Shown here: positions 16,240 to 24,888 of the stretch, piece by piece
Numbering within the stretch: position 1 is the stretch's first letter
Layout of the letters: each line of letters opens with the position of its first letter
Assembly: GCA_031553615.1 (NCBI GenBank)
Contig: JAVBLJ010000009.1
Span: forward strand, 18,698 to 82,697
Source: WQXF01 sp031553615
Lineage (GTDB): Bacteria > Bacillota > Clostridia > Christensenellales > Aristaeellaceae
Direction: 5' to 3'
DNA length: 64,000 bases
The notes under the pieces: model-generated
Seen by the model: only the letters and a program-made list of their open reading frames with translations
What the model was told of the DNA's origin: nothing
The model's database searches: none
Translations under genes and position numbers: made by a program

Positions 16240-17115
16240 GTGCAAGACATCCAGGATATGCAGGATATGATTCGCCAGCTGAATCAGTTGGGCAAGCGGC
16301 TCAGCAAGGGGCACCGGCGTATTGTGGAATACATTGTAGAGCACTACGACAAGGCCGTATTCATGACCGCCTCCAAGCTAGGCGAGAAGGTGGGCGTTAG
16401 CGAATCCACGGTGGTGCGCTTTGCCTCGGCGCTGGGCTATGAAGGCTACCCTCAGTTGCAAAAGGCGCTGCAAGAGCTGGTGCGGCATAGGCTCACCACG
16501 GTGCAGCGCTTCGAGATGGTTTCTGAAATCGATCAAAATGCAGTGCTGCGCACCGTGCTCAAGGCCGATATGCAGAATATTCGCACCACCATCGAGGAGT
16601 GCGACGAGGTGGCGTTTGCGCAGGCTGTGGAATGCATGCTGGCCGCGCACCACATTTACGTGCTGGGGGTGCGGTCGTCCGCGCCGCTGGCCCAGTTCAT
16701 GGGATACTACTTGCATTATATTTTCGAAAACCTGCATGTGGTGGGCGAGGGCGCAAACGATATATTCGAACAGATTTCCCGCATTGGCAAGGACGATGTG
16801 CTGGTGGGCATCAGCTTCCCGCGCTATTCGACGCGCACCATGGAGGCCATGCTGTTTGCCAAGAACCGAGGCGCGCAGGTCATTGGCTTGACCGACGGGC
16901 CGATGTCGCCGCTACGCGAGGCCTCCACGCTTTGCCTTACGGCACGCACCGACATGGCCTCCTTCGTCGATTCGCTTGCGGCGCCGCTCTCGATGATCAA
17001 TGCGTTGATCGTTGCGCTGGGCATGCACAAAAAAGAGGAACTATCGCGGCATTTCACGCAGATGGAAGGGATTTGGGATGCGTACAGCGTCTACTTGGGC
17101 CGGGACAAGCGGTGA
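16240..17115 (+). CDS. RpiR/MurR-family transcriptional regulator
   Basis: A 291-residue regulator with an N-terminal helix-turn-helix (about residues 20-75: RIVEYIVEHYDKAVFMTASK, SESTVVRFASALGYEGYPQL) and a C-terminal SIS sugar-phosphate-binding domain (about 110-250, with VLGVRSSAPLAQFMGYYL and VGISFPRYSTRTME). Family members respond to phosphorylated sugars. The GTG at 16240 follows AGGAGGAG. The flavoprotein gene starts inside its 3' end, so these genes are co-transcribed. Its target operon cannot be read from the context, because the downstream genes are not sugar-catabolic. Confidence 0.93.
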   Translation: MQDIQDMQDMIRQLNQLGKRLSKGHRRIVEYIVEHYDKAVFMTASKLGEKVGVSESTVVRFASALGYEGYPQLQKALQELVRHRLTTVQRFEMVSEIDQNAVLRTVLKADMQNIRTTIEECDEVAFAQAVECMLAAHHIYVLGVRSSAPLAQFMGYYLHYIFENLHVVGEGANDIFEQISRIGKDDVLVGISFPRYSTRTMEAMLFAKNRGAQVIGLTDGPMSPLREASTLCLTARTDMASFVDSLAAPLSMINALIVALGMHKKEELSRHFTQMEGIWDAYSVYLGRDKR

Positions 17116-18400
17116 GCAAGGCACCGTGCTGGTGATCGGCGGCGGTCCGGCGGGCATGATGGCGGCCATTCAGGCCGCGCAAAGCGGTGCGGCGGTCACG
17201 CTGCTGGAGCGCAACGAAAAGCTGGGCAAGAAGCTTTACATCACCGGCAAGGGTCGCTGTAACGTGACCAATACCGCCGATTTTGAGGAGTTTTTCCGGC
17301 AAGTGCCGCGCAATCCGCGCTTTTTGCAGGCGGCGGTGCGCGGCTTTTCGCAGGCCGAACTGCGCGATTGGCTGGAGGACTGGGGCGTGCCCACGGTGGA
17401 GGAGCGCGGCGGCCGGGTGTTTCCCGCCAGCCAGAAGGCCAGCGACGTGACCCGTGCGCTGACCCGCGCGCTGGAGGCCGCCGAGGTCAAGGTGCGGCTG
17501 AATGCGCGCGTGCGTTCCCTCCTGAAGGAGGAGGGCGAGGCGCGTGGTGTTGCGGGCGTTGTGCTGGAAAGTCGGGAGGTGCTGCGGGCGCGGGCGGTGG
17601 TGATTGCTACCGGCGGCGCGAGCTATCCGGCTACGGGCAGCACCGGCGATGGCTATGCATGGGCCGCCGACCTGGGACATACGCTGCATGCGCCGGTACC
17701 TTCGCTGGCACCCTTGGTCACCCGCGAAAGCTGGCCCACCGAGTTGCAGGGCCTAGCGCTCAAAAATGTACGGCTCAGCGCAAAGCTCGATGGCAAAACG
17801 GTGTTCACCGAGCTGGGCGAAATGCTGTTTACCCATTTCGGCATCTCCGGTCCGCTGGTGCTCGAACTTTCCAGCCATGTACCCATCGAGCGCTGGGCAA
17901 GCTGTGAGGTAACGTTGGACACCAAACCCGGTCTGGATGAAAGGCAACTCGATGCGCGATTGCAGCGCGATTTTGAGGAGCTCTCGCGCAGGCAGCTTTG
18001 CCACGCGCTGCCCGGCCTTTTGCCCGCGCGCATGGCCGAGCTGTTGCCCCGGCTTTGCGGTATTCCGGCGGAGAAGCCGGTGCACCAAATCACGCGGGAG
18101 GAGCGCCACAACCTGTGCGCGCTGCTGAAGGCGATTCCGTTGTCCATCACCGGGCCCCGGTCGCTGGATGAGGCCATCGTGACGCGCGGCGGCGTGGAAG
18201 TGAAGGAACTCAACCCCTCGACCATGGGCTCGCGGCGCGCGCTGGGCGTGTTCTTTGCCGGCGAGGTGATGGACGTGGACGCACACACCGGGGGATTCAA
18301 TTTGCAAATCGCATTCTCCACCGGGTGGCTGGCGGGCAACGCTGCCGCGCGCTATGCGGTCGCTGCGCAGGAGGAGAGCAAGGAGGGCTCGGATGCCTAA
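17078..18400 (+). CDS. YhiN/HI0933-family FAD-dependent oxidoreductase
   Basis: A flavoprotein of about 440 residues. The dinucleotide-binding motif VLVIGGGPAGMMAA lies near the N-terminus, followed by the family's LGKKLYITGKGRCNVTN signature and ATGGASYPATGSTGDGY. The C-terminal FAD-binding strand reads FFAGEVMDVDAHTGGFNLQI. These are diagnostic of the HI0933/YhiN family, whose physiological reaction is not settled. The ATG at 17078 has GAAGGGA six bases upstream and overlaps the RpiR gene by 38 bases; a GTG at 17126 directly before the nucleotide-binding motif would be very short at the N-terminus. The next gene overlaps the 3' end by eight bases. Confidence 0.9.
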   Translation: MRTASTWAGTSGEQGTVLVIGGGPAGMMAAIQAAQSGAAVTLLERNEKLGKKLYITGKGRCNVTNTADFEEFFRQVPRNPRFLQAAVRGFSQAELRDWLEDWGVPTVEERGGRVFPASQKASDVTRALTRALEAAEVKVRLNARVRSLLKEEGEARGVAGVVLESREVLRARAVVIATGGASYPATGSTGDGYAWAADLGHTLHAPVPSLAPLVTRESWPTELQGLALKNVRLSAKLDGKTVFTELGEMLFTHFGISGPLVLELSSHVPIERWASCEVTLDTKPGLDERQLDARLQRDFEELSRRQLCHALPGLLPARMAELLPRLCGIPAEKPVHQITREERHNLCALLKAIPLSITGPRSLDEAIVTRGGVEVKELNPSTMGSRRALGVFFAGEVMDVDAHTGGFNLQIAFSTGWLAGNAAARYAVAAQEESKEGSDA

Positions 18401-20060
18401 AATGCTTAGAAAGATCACCGTTACGCTGGAGGGGAAGCCTTTCCCCTGCGAAGTGGGCACCTCGGTACAGGAATTGATCGAGCGCAATCTACCGGATCGC
18501 CGCGCCGATGCGTTGGCGGTGCGCGTGGGCGTGGCCGTGAAGGGCTTGCGCTGGCAGCCCCAGCAGGATTGCGAGGGGACGCTGCTTTCCTATGCCGACG
18601 AGGAGGCGCGTCGCATGTACGAGCGCTCGGCGCGGTTCGTATTCCTGCTGGCGGTTCGGGAGGTAATGCCCGGTGCGCGCGTGCGCTTCGAGCACAGCGT
18701 GGGCTACGGCCTGTACGCAACCATCGAGTGCGAGGGCGGACTGAGCGGGTTGCGCGTGCGCCGCCTGGAGCAGCACATGCGTCAAATCGTGGAGGCCGAT
18801 GAGCCGCTGGTGCGCACGCGCTGGACGCGGCAGCAGGCCATGGACTACTTCGAGCGCGATGCGCAGACCGACAAGCTGCGGCTATTGCGCTACCGTCCGT
18901 ACGAGCACTTCGACGTGTACACCTGTCGGGGAATGAGCGAGTATTTCTACGGCGAAATGCTGCCCTCGACCGGGTATTTGCGCAGCTTTTCGGTGCAGTT
19001 CTACCTTCCGGGGGTGATACTGCAGCTGCCCTCCCCCGAGTGCTCCGACCGTCCCGCGCCGTTTCAGGAGCGGCCCAAGCTGCTGCGCACCTTTGCCGAG
19101 AGTGCGCGACGGGCGAATATCCTTCGCTGCGACAATGCGGCCGACCTCAACGACCTGATCGCGCAGGATGCGATCCGTCCCTTTATGCGCATCAACGAAG
19201 CGCTGCACGAGCGCTCCATCGCCGATATCGCAGACCAGATATTGGAGCGACGGGCGCGGGTGGTGCTGATCGCGGGGCCCTCCTCGTCGGGCAAGACCAC
19301 GTTCGCGAACCGTTTGGACATCGACCTGCGCGTGAATGGCTTGGAGCCGGTCGCGATATCGCTGGATAATTACTACCGCAATCGCGGTGAAGTGCCGCTG
19401 GATGAGCACGGCAAACCCGATTTGGAATGTCTGGAATCGCTGGATGTGCCGCTCTTTAACGAGCACCTGGTTCGGATACTGCAGGGCGAAGAGGTGGAGA
19501 TTCCGCGCTTTTCCTTCCACACGGGTCGCCGCGAGGAGACCGGCACCCGCATGCGCCTGCGCGACAGCCAGCCCATACTAATCGAGGGCATTCATGGCCT
19601 GAACAGCAAGCTGACCGAGGAAATCCCAAGCGACCTGAAGTTCAAGGTGTACATCAGCGCGCTGACCCACCTGAACCTGGACGACCACAACCGCATCCGC
19701 ACCACAGACGTGCGATTGTTGCGCCGCTTGGTGCGCGATCGGCTCTTCCGCAACGCCACGGTGGATCGCACCATGTCGATGTGGGATTCGGTGCGCGCGG
19801 GGGAGGAGAAGTACATCTTTCCCTTTCAGGAGCAGGCCGACGTGATGTTTAATTCCTCGCTGCTCTACGAGCTGCCGGTGCTCAAGAAGTACGCCTACCC
19901 CATGCTCTGCGAGGTGGGCGAGGAGAGCCCTTGGTATCTGCGCACGCGCCGGTTGGTGAAGTTTTTGAATTATTTTTTGGATGGTGTGGCCGAAGATGAG
20001 ATTCCGCCCACGTCGATCCTACGGGAGTTTATTGGCGGCTGCACGTTCTACAAGGAATAG
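18393..20060 (+). CDS. TGS-domain nucleoside (uridine) kinase-like protein
   Basis: A 555-residue protein of three parts: an N-terminal TGS-like domain (residues 1-60), a region similar to the second additional domain of threonyl-tRNA synthetases (about 60-200), and a C-terminal P-loop kinase of the uridine kinase/phosphoribulokinase family (about 270-500). Walker A is GPSSSGKTT, followed by SLDNYYRNR and PILIEGIHGLN. This architecture is known in Firmicutes, Bacteroidetes and Thermotoga; phosphorylation of a nucleoside is predicted. The ATG at 18393 follows AAGGAGGG and lies inside the last codons of the flavoprotein gene. It is the last gene of the RpiR operon. Confidence 0.92.
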   Translation: MPKMLRKITVTLEGKPFPCEVGTSVQELIERNLPDRRADALAVRVGVAVKGLRWQPQQDCEGTLLSYADEEARRMYERSARFVFLLAVREVMPGARVRFEHSVGYGLYATIECEGGLSGLRVRRLEQHMRQIVEADEPLVRTRWTRQQAMDYFERDAQTDKLRLLRYRPYEHFDVYTCRGMSEYFYGEMLPSTGYLRSFSVQFYLPGVILQLPSPECSDRPAPFQERPKLLRTFAESARRANILRCDNAADLNDLIAQDAIRPFMRINEALHERSIADIADQILERRARVVLIAGPSSSGKTTFANRLDIDLRVNGLEPVAISLDNYYRNRGEVPLDEHGKPDLECLESLDVPLFNEHLVRILQGEEVEIPRFSFHTGRREETGTRMRLRDSQPILIEGIHGLNSKLTEEIPSDLKFKVYISALTHLNLDDHNRIRTTDVRLLRRLVRDRLFRNATVDRTMSMWDSVRAGEEKYIFPFQEQADVMFNSSLLYELPVLKKYAYPMLCEVGEESPWYLRTRRLVKFLNYFLDGVAEDEIPPTSILREFIGGCTFYKE

Positions 20061-20192
20061 GCCGGGGAATCATCGTGCACGCGCGGCTTTTGGGTCGCTC
20101 CGCCCACACAAATTCTGCATGCTGCGCCAGCAACTCCCCTGATAGTTCTCCCCGCCGCAGGTCACAATAGCGGCGAGAGGAGGCGAATAGAC

Positions 20193-20741
20193 TTGAAAAA
20201 GACGACCCTAACGATCCTTTGTGTTGCATTGGTTTTTGCCATGGCAGGATGCGCGAGCAATACCGGCACGCAGTTGCCCACGCCCTCGCCCATGAGCCCC
20301 ACCATGATGCCCGCAAACACTATGGCACCCTCGATGAGCACGCTGCCCGGCGGTTCCCCGCTGCCTGACGCGACCGGACAGCCCGAAGCCGCCAACATGA
20401 TGACTTCGGAGGAAGCTGCGGCTGCCGCGAAGCGCATCAGCGATGAAGTGATCAAGCTCAGCGAGGTGGACAAGGCCACCACCGTGGTCATGGGTAGCAC
20501 GGCGCTGGTGGGCGTGAACTTCACCGCGCAGTACAAGGGCGAAATGACCACCCGCATCAAGGACATGGTTTCGGAGCGGGCCAAGAAGGCCGCGCCAGCC
20601 ATCCAGCAGGTCGCGGTCAGTGCGGATCCGGATTTGATCACCCGCATACAGGCGTTGATGACCAAGGTTCAGAATGGCGCGAACGCGACCGAGATATCCA
20701 CCGAGTTTTCGGAAATCGTCAACCGCGTCGCGCCCATGTAG
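20193..20741 (+). CDS. YhcN/YlaJ-family sporulation lipoprotein
   Basis: A 182-residue lipoprotein. The signal peptide ends in a lipobox (FAMAGCASN), giving a lipidated Cys at residue 20. A Pro/Met/Ser-rich spacer (about 25-70) leads to the YhcN/YlaJ domain (about 75-175), recognisable from AAKRISDEVIKLSEVDKAT, VVMGSTALVGVNF and ISTEFSEIVNRVAPM. Bacillus and Clostridium members are made in the forespore and found in the inner spore membrane or needed for germination. The TTG at 20193 is the first codon before KKTTLTIL and follows GAGAGGAGG. It stands alone and ends at a terminator. Confidence 0.9.
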   Translation: MKKTTLTILCVALVFAMAGCASNTGTQLPTPSPMSPTMMPANTMAPSMSTLPGGSPLPDATGQPEAANMMTSEEAAAAAKRISDEVIKLSEVDKATTVVMGSTALVGVNFTAQYKGEMTTRIKDMVSERAKKAAPAIQQVAVSADPDLITRIQALMTKVQNGANATEISTEFSEIVNRVAPM

Positions 20742-20786
20742 CGCGAACTGCGCAAGCAACAACACCAGACAGCATCGTCCAACACG

Positions 20787-20824
20787 ACAGGACCCGGCGC
20801 AGCAGTGCGTCGAGTCCTGTTTTT
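20787..20824 (+). terminator. terminator of the sporulation lipoprotein gene
   Basis: ACAGGAC (20787-20793) pairs with GTCCTGT (20814-20820), directly followed by T residues; the loop also contains complementary bases. Confidence 0.7.
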
Positions 20825-20850
20825 GGGCGGCGCGGACCAAACTTGGCGGG

Positions 20851-21013
20851 TGCGCAGAGAAGGAGTCCAGGGGGCGAGCGATAAGCCCCCCTGGTCGCTC
20901 TCGAAGGAGCGAAAAGCCTCCCCTTGCGGGAATTTCGTTATGAAAATGCGTGGATTTCACTCCTCTGGGAGCGACCGGAGGGCTTTGCGGTCGCCCTCCG
21001 GCCACCTTCGCAG
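20851..21013 (+). repeat. dispersed palindromic repeat, family 1, copy 2
   Basis: It starts with TGCGCAGAGAAGGAGTCCAG and ends with CCTTCGCAG. It is in the opposite orientation to the copy at 12851-12989. CCAGGGGGC and GCCCCCCTGG form a strong internal hairpin. The two copies match well at both ends and differ mainly in the middle, where this copy is about 24 bp longer. Confidence 0.7.
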
Positions 21014-21110
21014 CACATCCTCCAAGCTTTTGAGGTAAGTGCGTTTCCGTGGTTTTTGGGCCTGTGTTTACAACATTTGCCGTCTGTGGTACGCTAGGCG
21101 AGTGATTTGC

Positions 21111-22112
21111 CTACGCAAAGCACAGGCAGGTCGGCGTGGGGCAGGCGGTCGATCCGAGGGGCGCGAGGGCCCCGTCGGCCACGGCAAACAGGGTCACCTG
21201 ATTCGAATGCTCGCAGGCGCACAGCACGTGCCGGCCATCGGGCGAGAAGGCGGCGTCGCGGGGCCAATCGCCTCCGCAATCGATGATTTGCGGGGCGGAG
21301 AGCGCGCCGTTGCCATCCACGCGGAAGAGGACAAGCGTGTTTTCGCCGCGTATGCTGGCCAGCAGCAGGCTGCCATCCGGCGAAAGGCGCAGCGCAGCGC
21401 CGCTGCTTCCCTGCCCATCGCCGCGCAGTGCCGAAAGGGCCTGCCGCAGCCACGCTTGCCGACCGTACCCCTCGTACACCAGCACTTGGCATGAAAGCTC
21501 GCAAATCACATACCACACTTTGCCTTTGCCAAATAAAGCATGCCTCGGGCCTGCGCCCGCCGGAGTTGCCACAGACTCACCGGGCTGAGCAATGCCCACT
21601 GCGCTTCGCGGATAGAACACCACCGCATCGATGCCCAAATCGCACACCGCGAGGGCCGTGCCATCGGGACTCATCGCCGATTGATGCACGTGGGGGCCCT
21701 CCTGACGCTGGGCATTGGGGCCGTGGCCCTGGTGGGCGATCTGCCGGAGCGGGGTGGTTACTCCGCCCTGCGCATCGAGGGCGAGCACCGACAGGGTGCC
21801 GGATAGATAGTTCGATACGTACAGTGCGCCTTCGTCCACGCAGAGGTGGCAGGGTGCATCGCCCTGCACCGGCTCTGCCCCGGTGAGCGCCAACGCACCT
21901 TCCGCGCCGATATGGTAGGACGCCACGCCGCCATCGTGTGTTTCGCGCACCGCGTACAGCATGCCCCGGTGAGCGGCGAGGTAGGAGGGGGAGTCCGCCC
22001 GGGTGGAGCCGGCGATGCGCAGGGTGCCTTCCGCCAACGCGGCTTGGTAGATGCCTTCGCTCTCGCCGTGGGTGTAGGTGCCGATGTATAGCCTGTACGC
22101 GGTCGTGGACAT
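21111..22112 (-). CDS. beta-propeller lactonase, 6-phosphogluconolactonase-like
   Basis: A 333-residue protein of the lactonase (YkgB/Pgl) family, a seven-bladed beta-propeller. The start RLYIGTYTHGESEGIYQAAL is characteristic, as are the blade motifs VDEGALYVSNYLSGTLSVLA, HVHQSAMSPDGTALAVCDLG and DAAFSPDGRHVLCACEHSNQ. The predicted reaction is hydrolysis of 6-phosphogluconolactone or a similar sugar lactone in the cytosol. The ATG at 22112 follows AAAGGAG at ten bases; an upstream in-frame ATG at 22175 has no ribosome binding site. The gene is isolated and the neighbours do not specify the pathway. Confidence 0.9.
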   Translation of the reverse strand: MSTTAYRLYIGTYTHGESEGIYQAALAEGTLRIAGSTRADSPSYLAAHRGMLYAVRETHDGGVASYHIGAEGALALTGAEPVQGDAPCHLCVDEGALYVSNYLSGTLSVLALDAQGGVTTPLRQIAHQGHGPNAQRQEGPHVHQSAMSPDGTALAVCDLGIDAVVFYPRSAVGIAQPGESVATPAGAGPRHALFGKGKVWYVICELSCQVLVYEGYGRQAWLRQALSALRGDGQGSSGAALRLSPDGSLLLASIRGENTLVLFRVDGNGALSAPQIIDCGGDWPRDAAFSPDGRHVLCACEHSNQVTLFAVADGALAPLGSTACPTPTCLCFA

Positions 22113-22248
22113 CGCCTGCACACTCCTTTGGGTTTGTATTATGAGGGTATTATAGCCCCGGGCGGTTGCTTGCACAAGGAGGAAGGGGAATGCGCTTGCA
22201 GGAAACGAGGCGCTCCTACGCCGCTACGGGTTTCGCGGAACCGACGCC

Positions 22249-22536
22249 ATGCTTTCTCTGCTTGCCACCAGCGCGGATTTGCGCGATAATCAGAGTGTGG
22301 CCGCCCATCTCATGCACGGCTCCATCGAGGGTGCTTTCCGCGTGACCTACGCCACCCACCGGCTTTCGTGTGCCGAGATGGACGCAGTGGGCTATGCGCA
22401 CATGCCGCTAGAGCAGGCGGAGCGCTACCTTCCCGCAGATCATGCCGACGAGTATCATCGCGACGACGACGGAATGGAGTATCTTTTCTCTCTCGCACCC
22501 AGGCGCTGGACTTTGGACAGCGCAGTAACATATTGA
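22249..22536 (+). CDS. small or decayed reading frame of unknown function
   Basis: A 95-residue frame without recognised motifs, acidic and His-rich near the end (DHADEYHRDDDGMEYLFSLA). It has no ribosome binding site at its first ATG, but the frame stays open back to a TAG at about 22156 and the upstream translation (ALLRRYGFRGTDAM) looks coding. A good AAGGAGGAAG site followed by an ATG lies at about 22173-22192, but in another frame that stops early. This could be a frameshifted pseudogene or a false frame. It precedes the Gfo/Idh gene. Confidence 0.35.
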   Translation: MLSLLATSADLRDNQSVAAHLMHGSIEGAFRVTYATHRLSCAEMDAVGYAHMPLEQAERYLPADHADEYHRDDDGMEYLFSLAPRRWTLDSAVTY

Positions 22537-22565
22537 AGCATAACGAAATGTGGAGGGAATGACAG

Positions 22566-23639
22566 ATGCAGAACCAGGATGGAATGCGCTATGCGCCCGC
22601 AGCCATGCCCCAACCGGTGGTGAAAGAGGGCGAGTTTGTGTTTGCCGCGACCGCGTTGCGGCATGGGCACATCTACGGCATGGTGCAAAGCCTGCTGAGC
22701 GCGGGCGGCACGCTGAGCTATGTGTACGACGAGGACCCGGAGGAGCTGCAACGCTTCTGCGCGGCGTTCCCGCAGGCCAAGGTGGCGCGCTCCTTGGCCG
22801 AAATTCTGGACGATAAGCAGGTGCGCATGGTGGCCGCCGCCGACATCGCATCGGATCGCGCCGCACTGGGTCTGAAGGTGATGGATGCGGGCAAGGATTA
22901 CTTCACCGACAAAACGCCCTTTACCACCCTGGAGCAGGTCGAAGCAGTGCGCGCAAAGGCGGCGCAGACCAAGCAAAAGTATATGGTCTACTTTAGCGAG
23001 CGGCTGCACGTGGAATCGGCCATCTACGCGGGCAACCTCATTCAGGCGGGCGTGATTGGCAAGGTGCTGCAGGTCATCGGGATGGGCCCGCACCGCCTCA
23101 ACGCGCCCTCGCGGCCCGATTGGTTCTTTAAAAAGGAGCAGTACGGCGGCATCCTGTGCGATATCGGCAGCCACCAGATCGAGCAATTCCTGTTCTACAC
23201 CGGCGCGAAGGATGCGCAGGTGGCCTATAGCCAGATCGCCAACTACAGCAACCCCGAGTATCCCGAGCTGGACGACTTCGGCGACGCCATGCTGGTGGCC
23301 GACAATGGCGCGACCAACTATTTCCGCGTCGATTGGTTCACGCCTGACGGCCTGGGTTCCTGGGGCGATGGCCGCCTGTTCGTGCTGGGCACTGAGGGCT
23401 ACATCGAGGTGCGCAAGTACATCGACGTAGGCGTGGAGTGCCTGGGCAACACCGTGCTATATGTCACCGGCGAAAAGGAGCACAGGGTCAACGTATCGGG
23501 CAAGGTGGGCTACCCGTTCTTTGGCGAGATGATACTGGATTGCTTGCACCGCACCGAGAGCGCCATGACGCAGGAGCACATCCTCACGGCGGGCCGCCTG
23601 TGCGTGGAAGCGCAGCTCAAGGCGCACAAGATTCGATAA
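22566..23639 (+). CDS. Gfo/Idh/MocA-family oxidoreductase
   Basis: A 357-residue NAD(P)-dependent dehydrogenase-like protein. The N-terminal nucleotide-binding domain (about residues 25-150) includes FAATALRHGHIYGMVQSLL, VYDEDPEELQRFCAAFP and the DKTPF motif, which takes the place of the EKP motif seen in most members. The C-terminal substrate domain has GGILCDIGSHQIEQFLFYTG, with the conserved Asp and His expected for sugar oxidation. Family members act on sugars, inositols or sugar acids. GGAGGGAA precedes the ATG. No partner genes identify its substrate. Confidence 0.93.
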   Translation: MQNQDGMRYAPAAMPQPVVKEGEFVFAATALRHGHIYGMVQSLLSAGGTLSYVYDEDPEELQRFCAAFPQAKVARSLAEILDDKQVRMVAAADIASDRAALGLKVMDAGKDYFTDKTPFTTLEQVEAVRAKAAQTKQKYMVYFSERLHVESAIYAGNLIQAGVIGKVLQVIGMGPHRLNAPSRPDWFFKKEQYGGILCDIGSHQIEQFLFYTGAKDAQVAYSQIANYSNPEYPELDDFGDAMLVADNGATNYFRVDWFTPDGLGSWGDGRLFVLGTEGYIEVRKYIDVGVECLGNTVLYVTGEKEHRVNVSGKVGYPFFGEMILDCLHRTESAMTQEHILTAGRLCVEAQLKAHKIR

Positions 23640-23668
23640 ACTTAAGGGTTTGCAGGGCTCCGATGGGC

Positions 23669-23698
23669 TTGTCAGAACGGGCCTTTGCAGGATAGAAT
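23669..23698 (+). promoter_or_regulatory. promoter of the PstS-like gene
   Basis: TTGTCA (23669-23674), 18 bases, TAGAAT (23693-23698), ending 30 bases before the start codon. Confidence 0.55.
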
Positions 23699-23728
23699 AG
23701 CATTAGGATCATAGGGGGAGGGTTGCGT

Positions 23729-24799
23729 ATGCGTAGAATTTGGGCCGCAGCGTTGGGTGTGTGCATTTTGCTGGGTGTTTCGACGGGCTTGACCGGGGAT
23801 GCGGAGGCTGCCCAGGGGGGCTCCTGGGCGCATATCAACCAAACCCTGACCCGCCCGGAAGGTTGGCAGCGGTTCGTACAGCAGAGCGCGTTCGCGCTGG
23901 GCGAGCAGACCGAGGTGGGCGAGTTGGACGGCGCGCAGATCTACGAGGTGGGCTTCGGCGGCTACCCCAGCATCGACGGTTCGACCGTATCGGTGCCGAT
24001 GGTGATGGAGTTCGCGCGCCAGCATCTGCCGCTGATCGAGGAGGATTTGACCGGCTTTGTGTTCCTTTCCACCACCCACAACGCGTACGAGCACCTCATT
24101 TTGCGCCAGCCCAACGGCTCGGCGCTCATCGCTTCCGCGTTTGCGGCCATGGATCCGCAGCAACCGGTGGATTTGATCATCGTGACCCAGCCCTCCGATG
24201 AGGAGCTGGTCCTGGCAAGGGAAAACAGCGTGACGCTGGTGCAAAAGCCGGTGTGCTACGATGCATTCGTGTTCATCACCCACCGCGACAACCCAATCGA
24301 GAGCCTGACCGTGGAACAGATTCGCCAAATTTACGCGGGCGAGATCACCAACTGGAGCCAGGTTGGTGGGCCGGATGCCGAGATTGCAGCCTATCAGCGC
24401 GAGGCAAATTCGGGCAGCCAGACTGCCATGGAGAAGCTGGTGATGCGCGGAGAGCCGCTCACGGCGGCGCAGCCCAACTACGTGACCAGCGGCATGGCCG
24501 AGCTCGTGCGCCGGGTCGGAGATTATGAAAACAGAATAAATAGTCTGGGGTATACCTACCGCTATTACATCGATACACTCTACAAGAGCGATGAGATCAA
24601 GACCATCGCTGTCGATGGCGTGGAGCCCAGCGACATCAACCTGCGCAACGGCGCTTATCCCTTTGCCACCAACTACTTTGGCGTGATCCGCGAGGGCGAT
24701 GAAGCCAAGCCCGGCGGCCTGTTCCTGGATTGGATGCTGAGCGAGGAAGGCCAGCGCTGCATTCAGCAGGCGGGCTATATTCCCATGAACGAGATGTAG
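23729..24799 (+). CDS. phosphate-binding (PstS-like) secreted protein
   Basis: A 356-residue exported protein with a signal peptide (WAAALGVCILLGVSTGLTG) and a PBP-like-2 fold. The motifs YDAFVFITHRDNPIESLTVE, IRQIYAGEITNWSQVGG and YQREANSGSQTAMEKL are characteristic of PstS-type phosphate binders, and the end LSEEGQRCIQQAGYIPM is also typical. The ATG at 23729 has GGGGGAGGG six bases upstream. No pstCAB or phoU genes are adjacent, so a signalling or orphan role is possible. The N-terminal 120 residues, with a Tyr/Gly-rich segment (YEVGFGGYPSIDGSTVSVPM), are where PstS relatives vary most. Confidence 0.88.
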   Translation: MRRIWAAALGVCILLGVSTGLTGDAEAAQGGSWAHINQTLTRPEGWQRFVQQSAFALGEQTEVGELDGAQIYEVGFGGYPSIDGSTVSVPMVMEFARQHLPLIEEDLTGFVFLSTTHNAYEHLILRQPNGSALIASAFAAMDPQQPVDLIIVTQPSDEELVLARENSVTLVQKPVCYDAFVFITHRDNPIESLTVEQIRQIYAGEITNWSQVGGPDAEIAAYQREANSGSQTAMEKLVMRGEPLTAAQPNYVTSGMAELVRRVGDYENRINSLGYTYRYYIDTLYKSDEIKTIAVDGVEPSDINLRNGAYPFATNYFGVIREGDEAKPGGLFLDWMLSEEGQRCIQQAGYIPMNEM

Positions 24800-24888
24800 G
24801 CATCTTATATTCATCCTCGTATTGGATGGCTTGCTTAATCGGCGGTCCGCCTTGGAGCATCCCCGGACCGGATAAGGAGGCGAACACT

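Larger units (their letters stand above)
20742..21110. other. 369-base gap with terminator and repeat, no gene
   Basis: It contains the terminator of the sporulation lipoprotein gene and copy 2 of dispersed repeat family 1. The short open frames across it come from the repeat. Confidence 0.6.
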
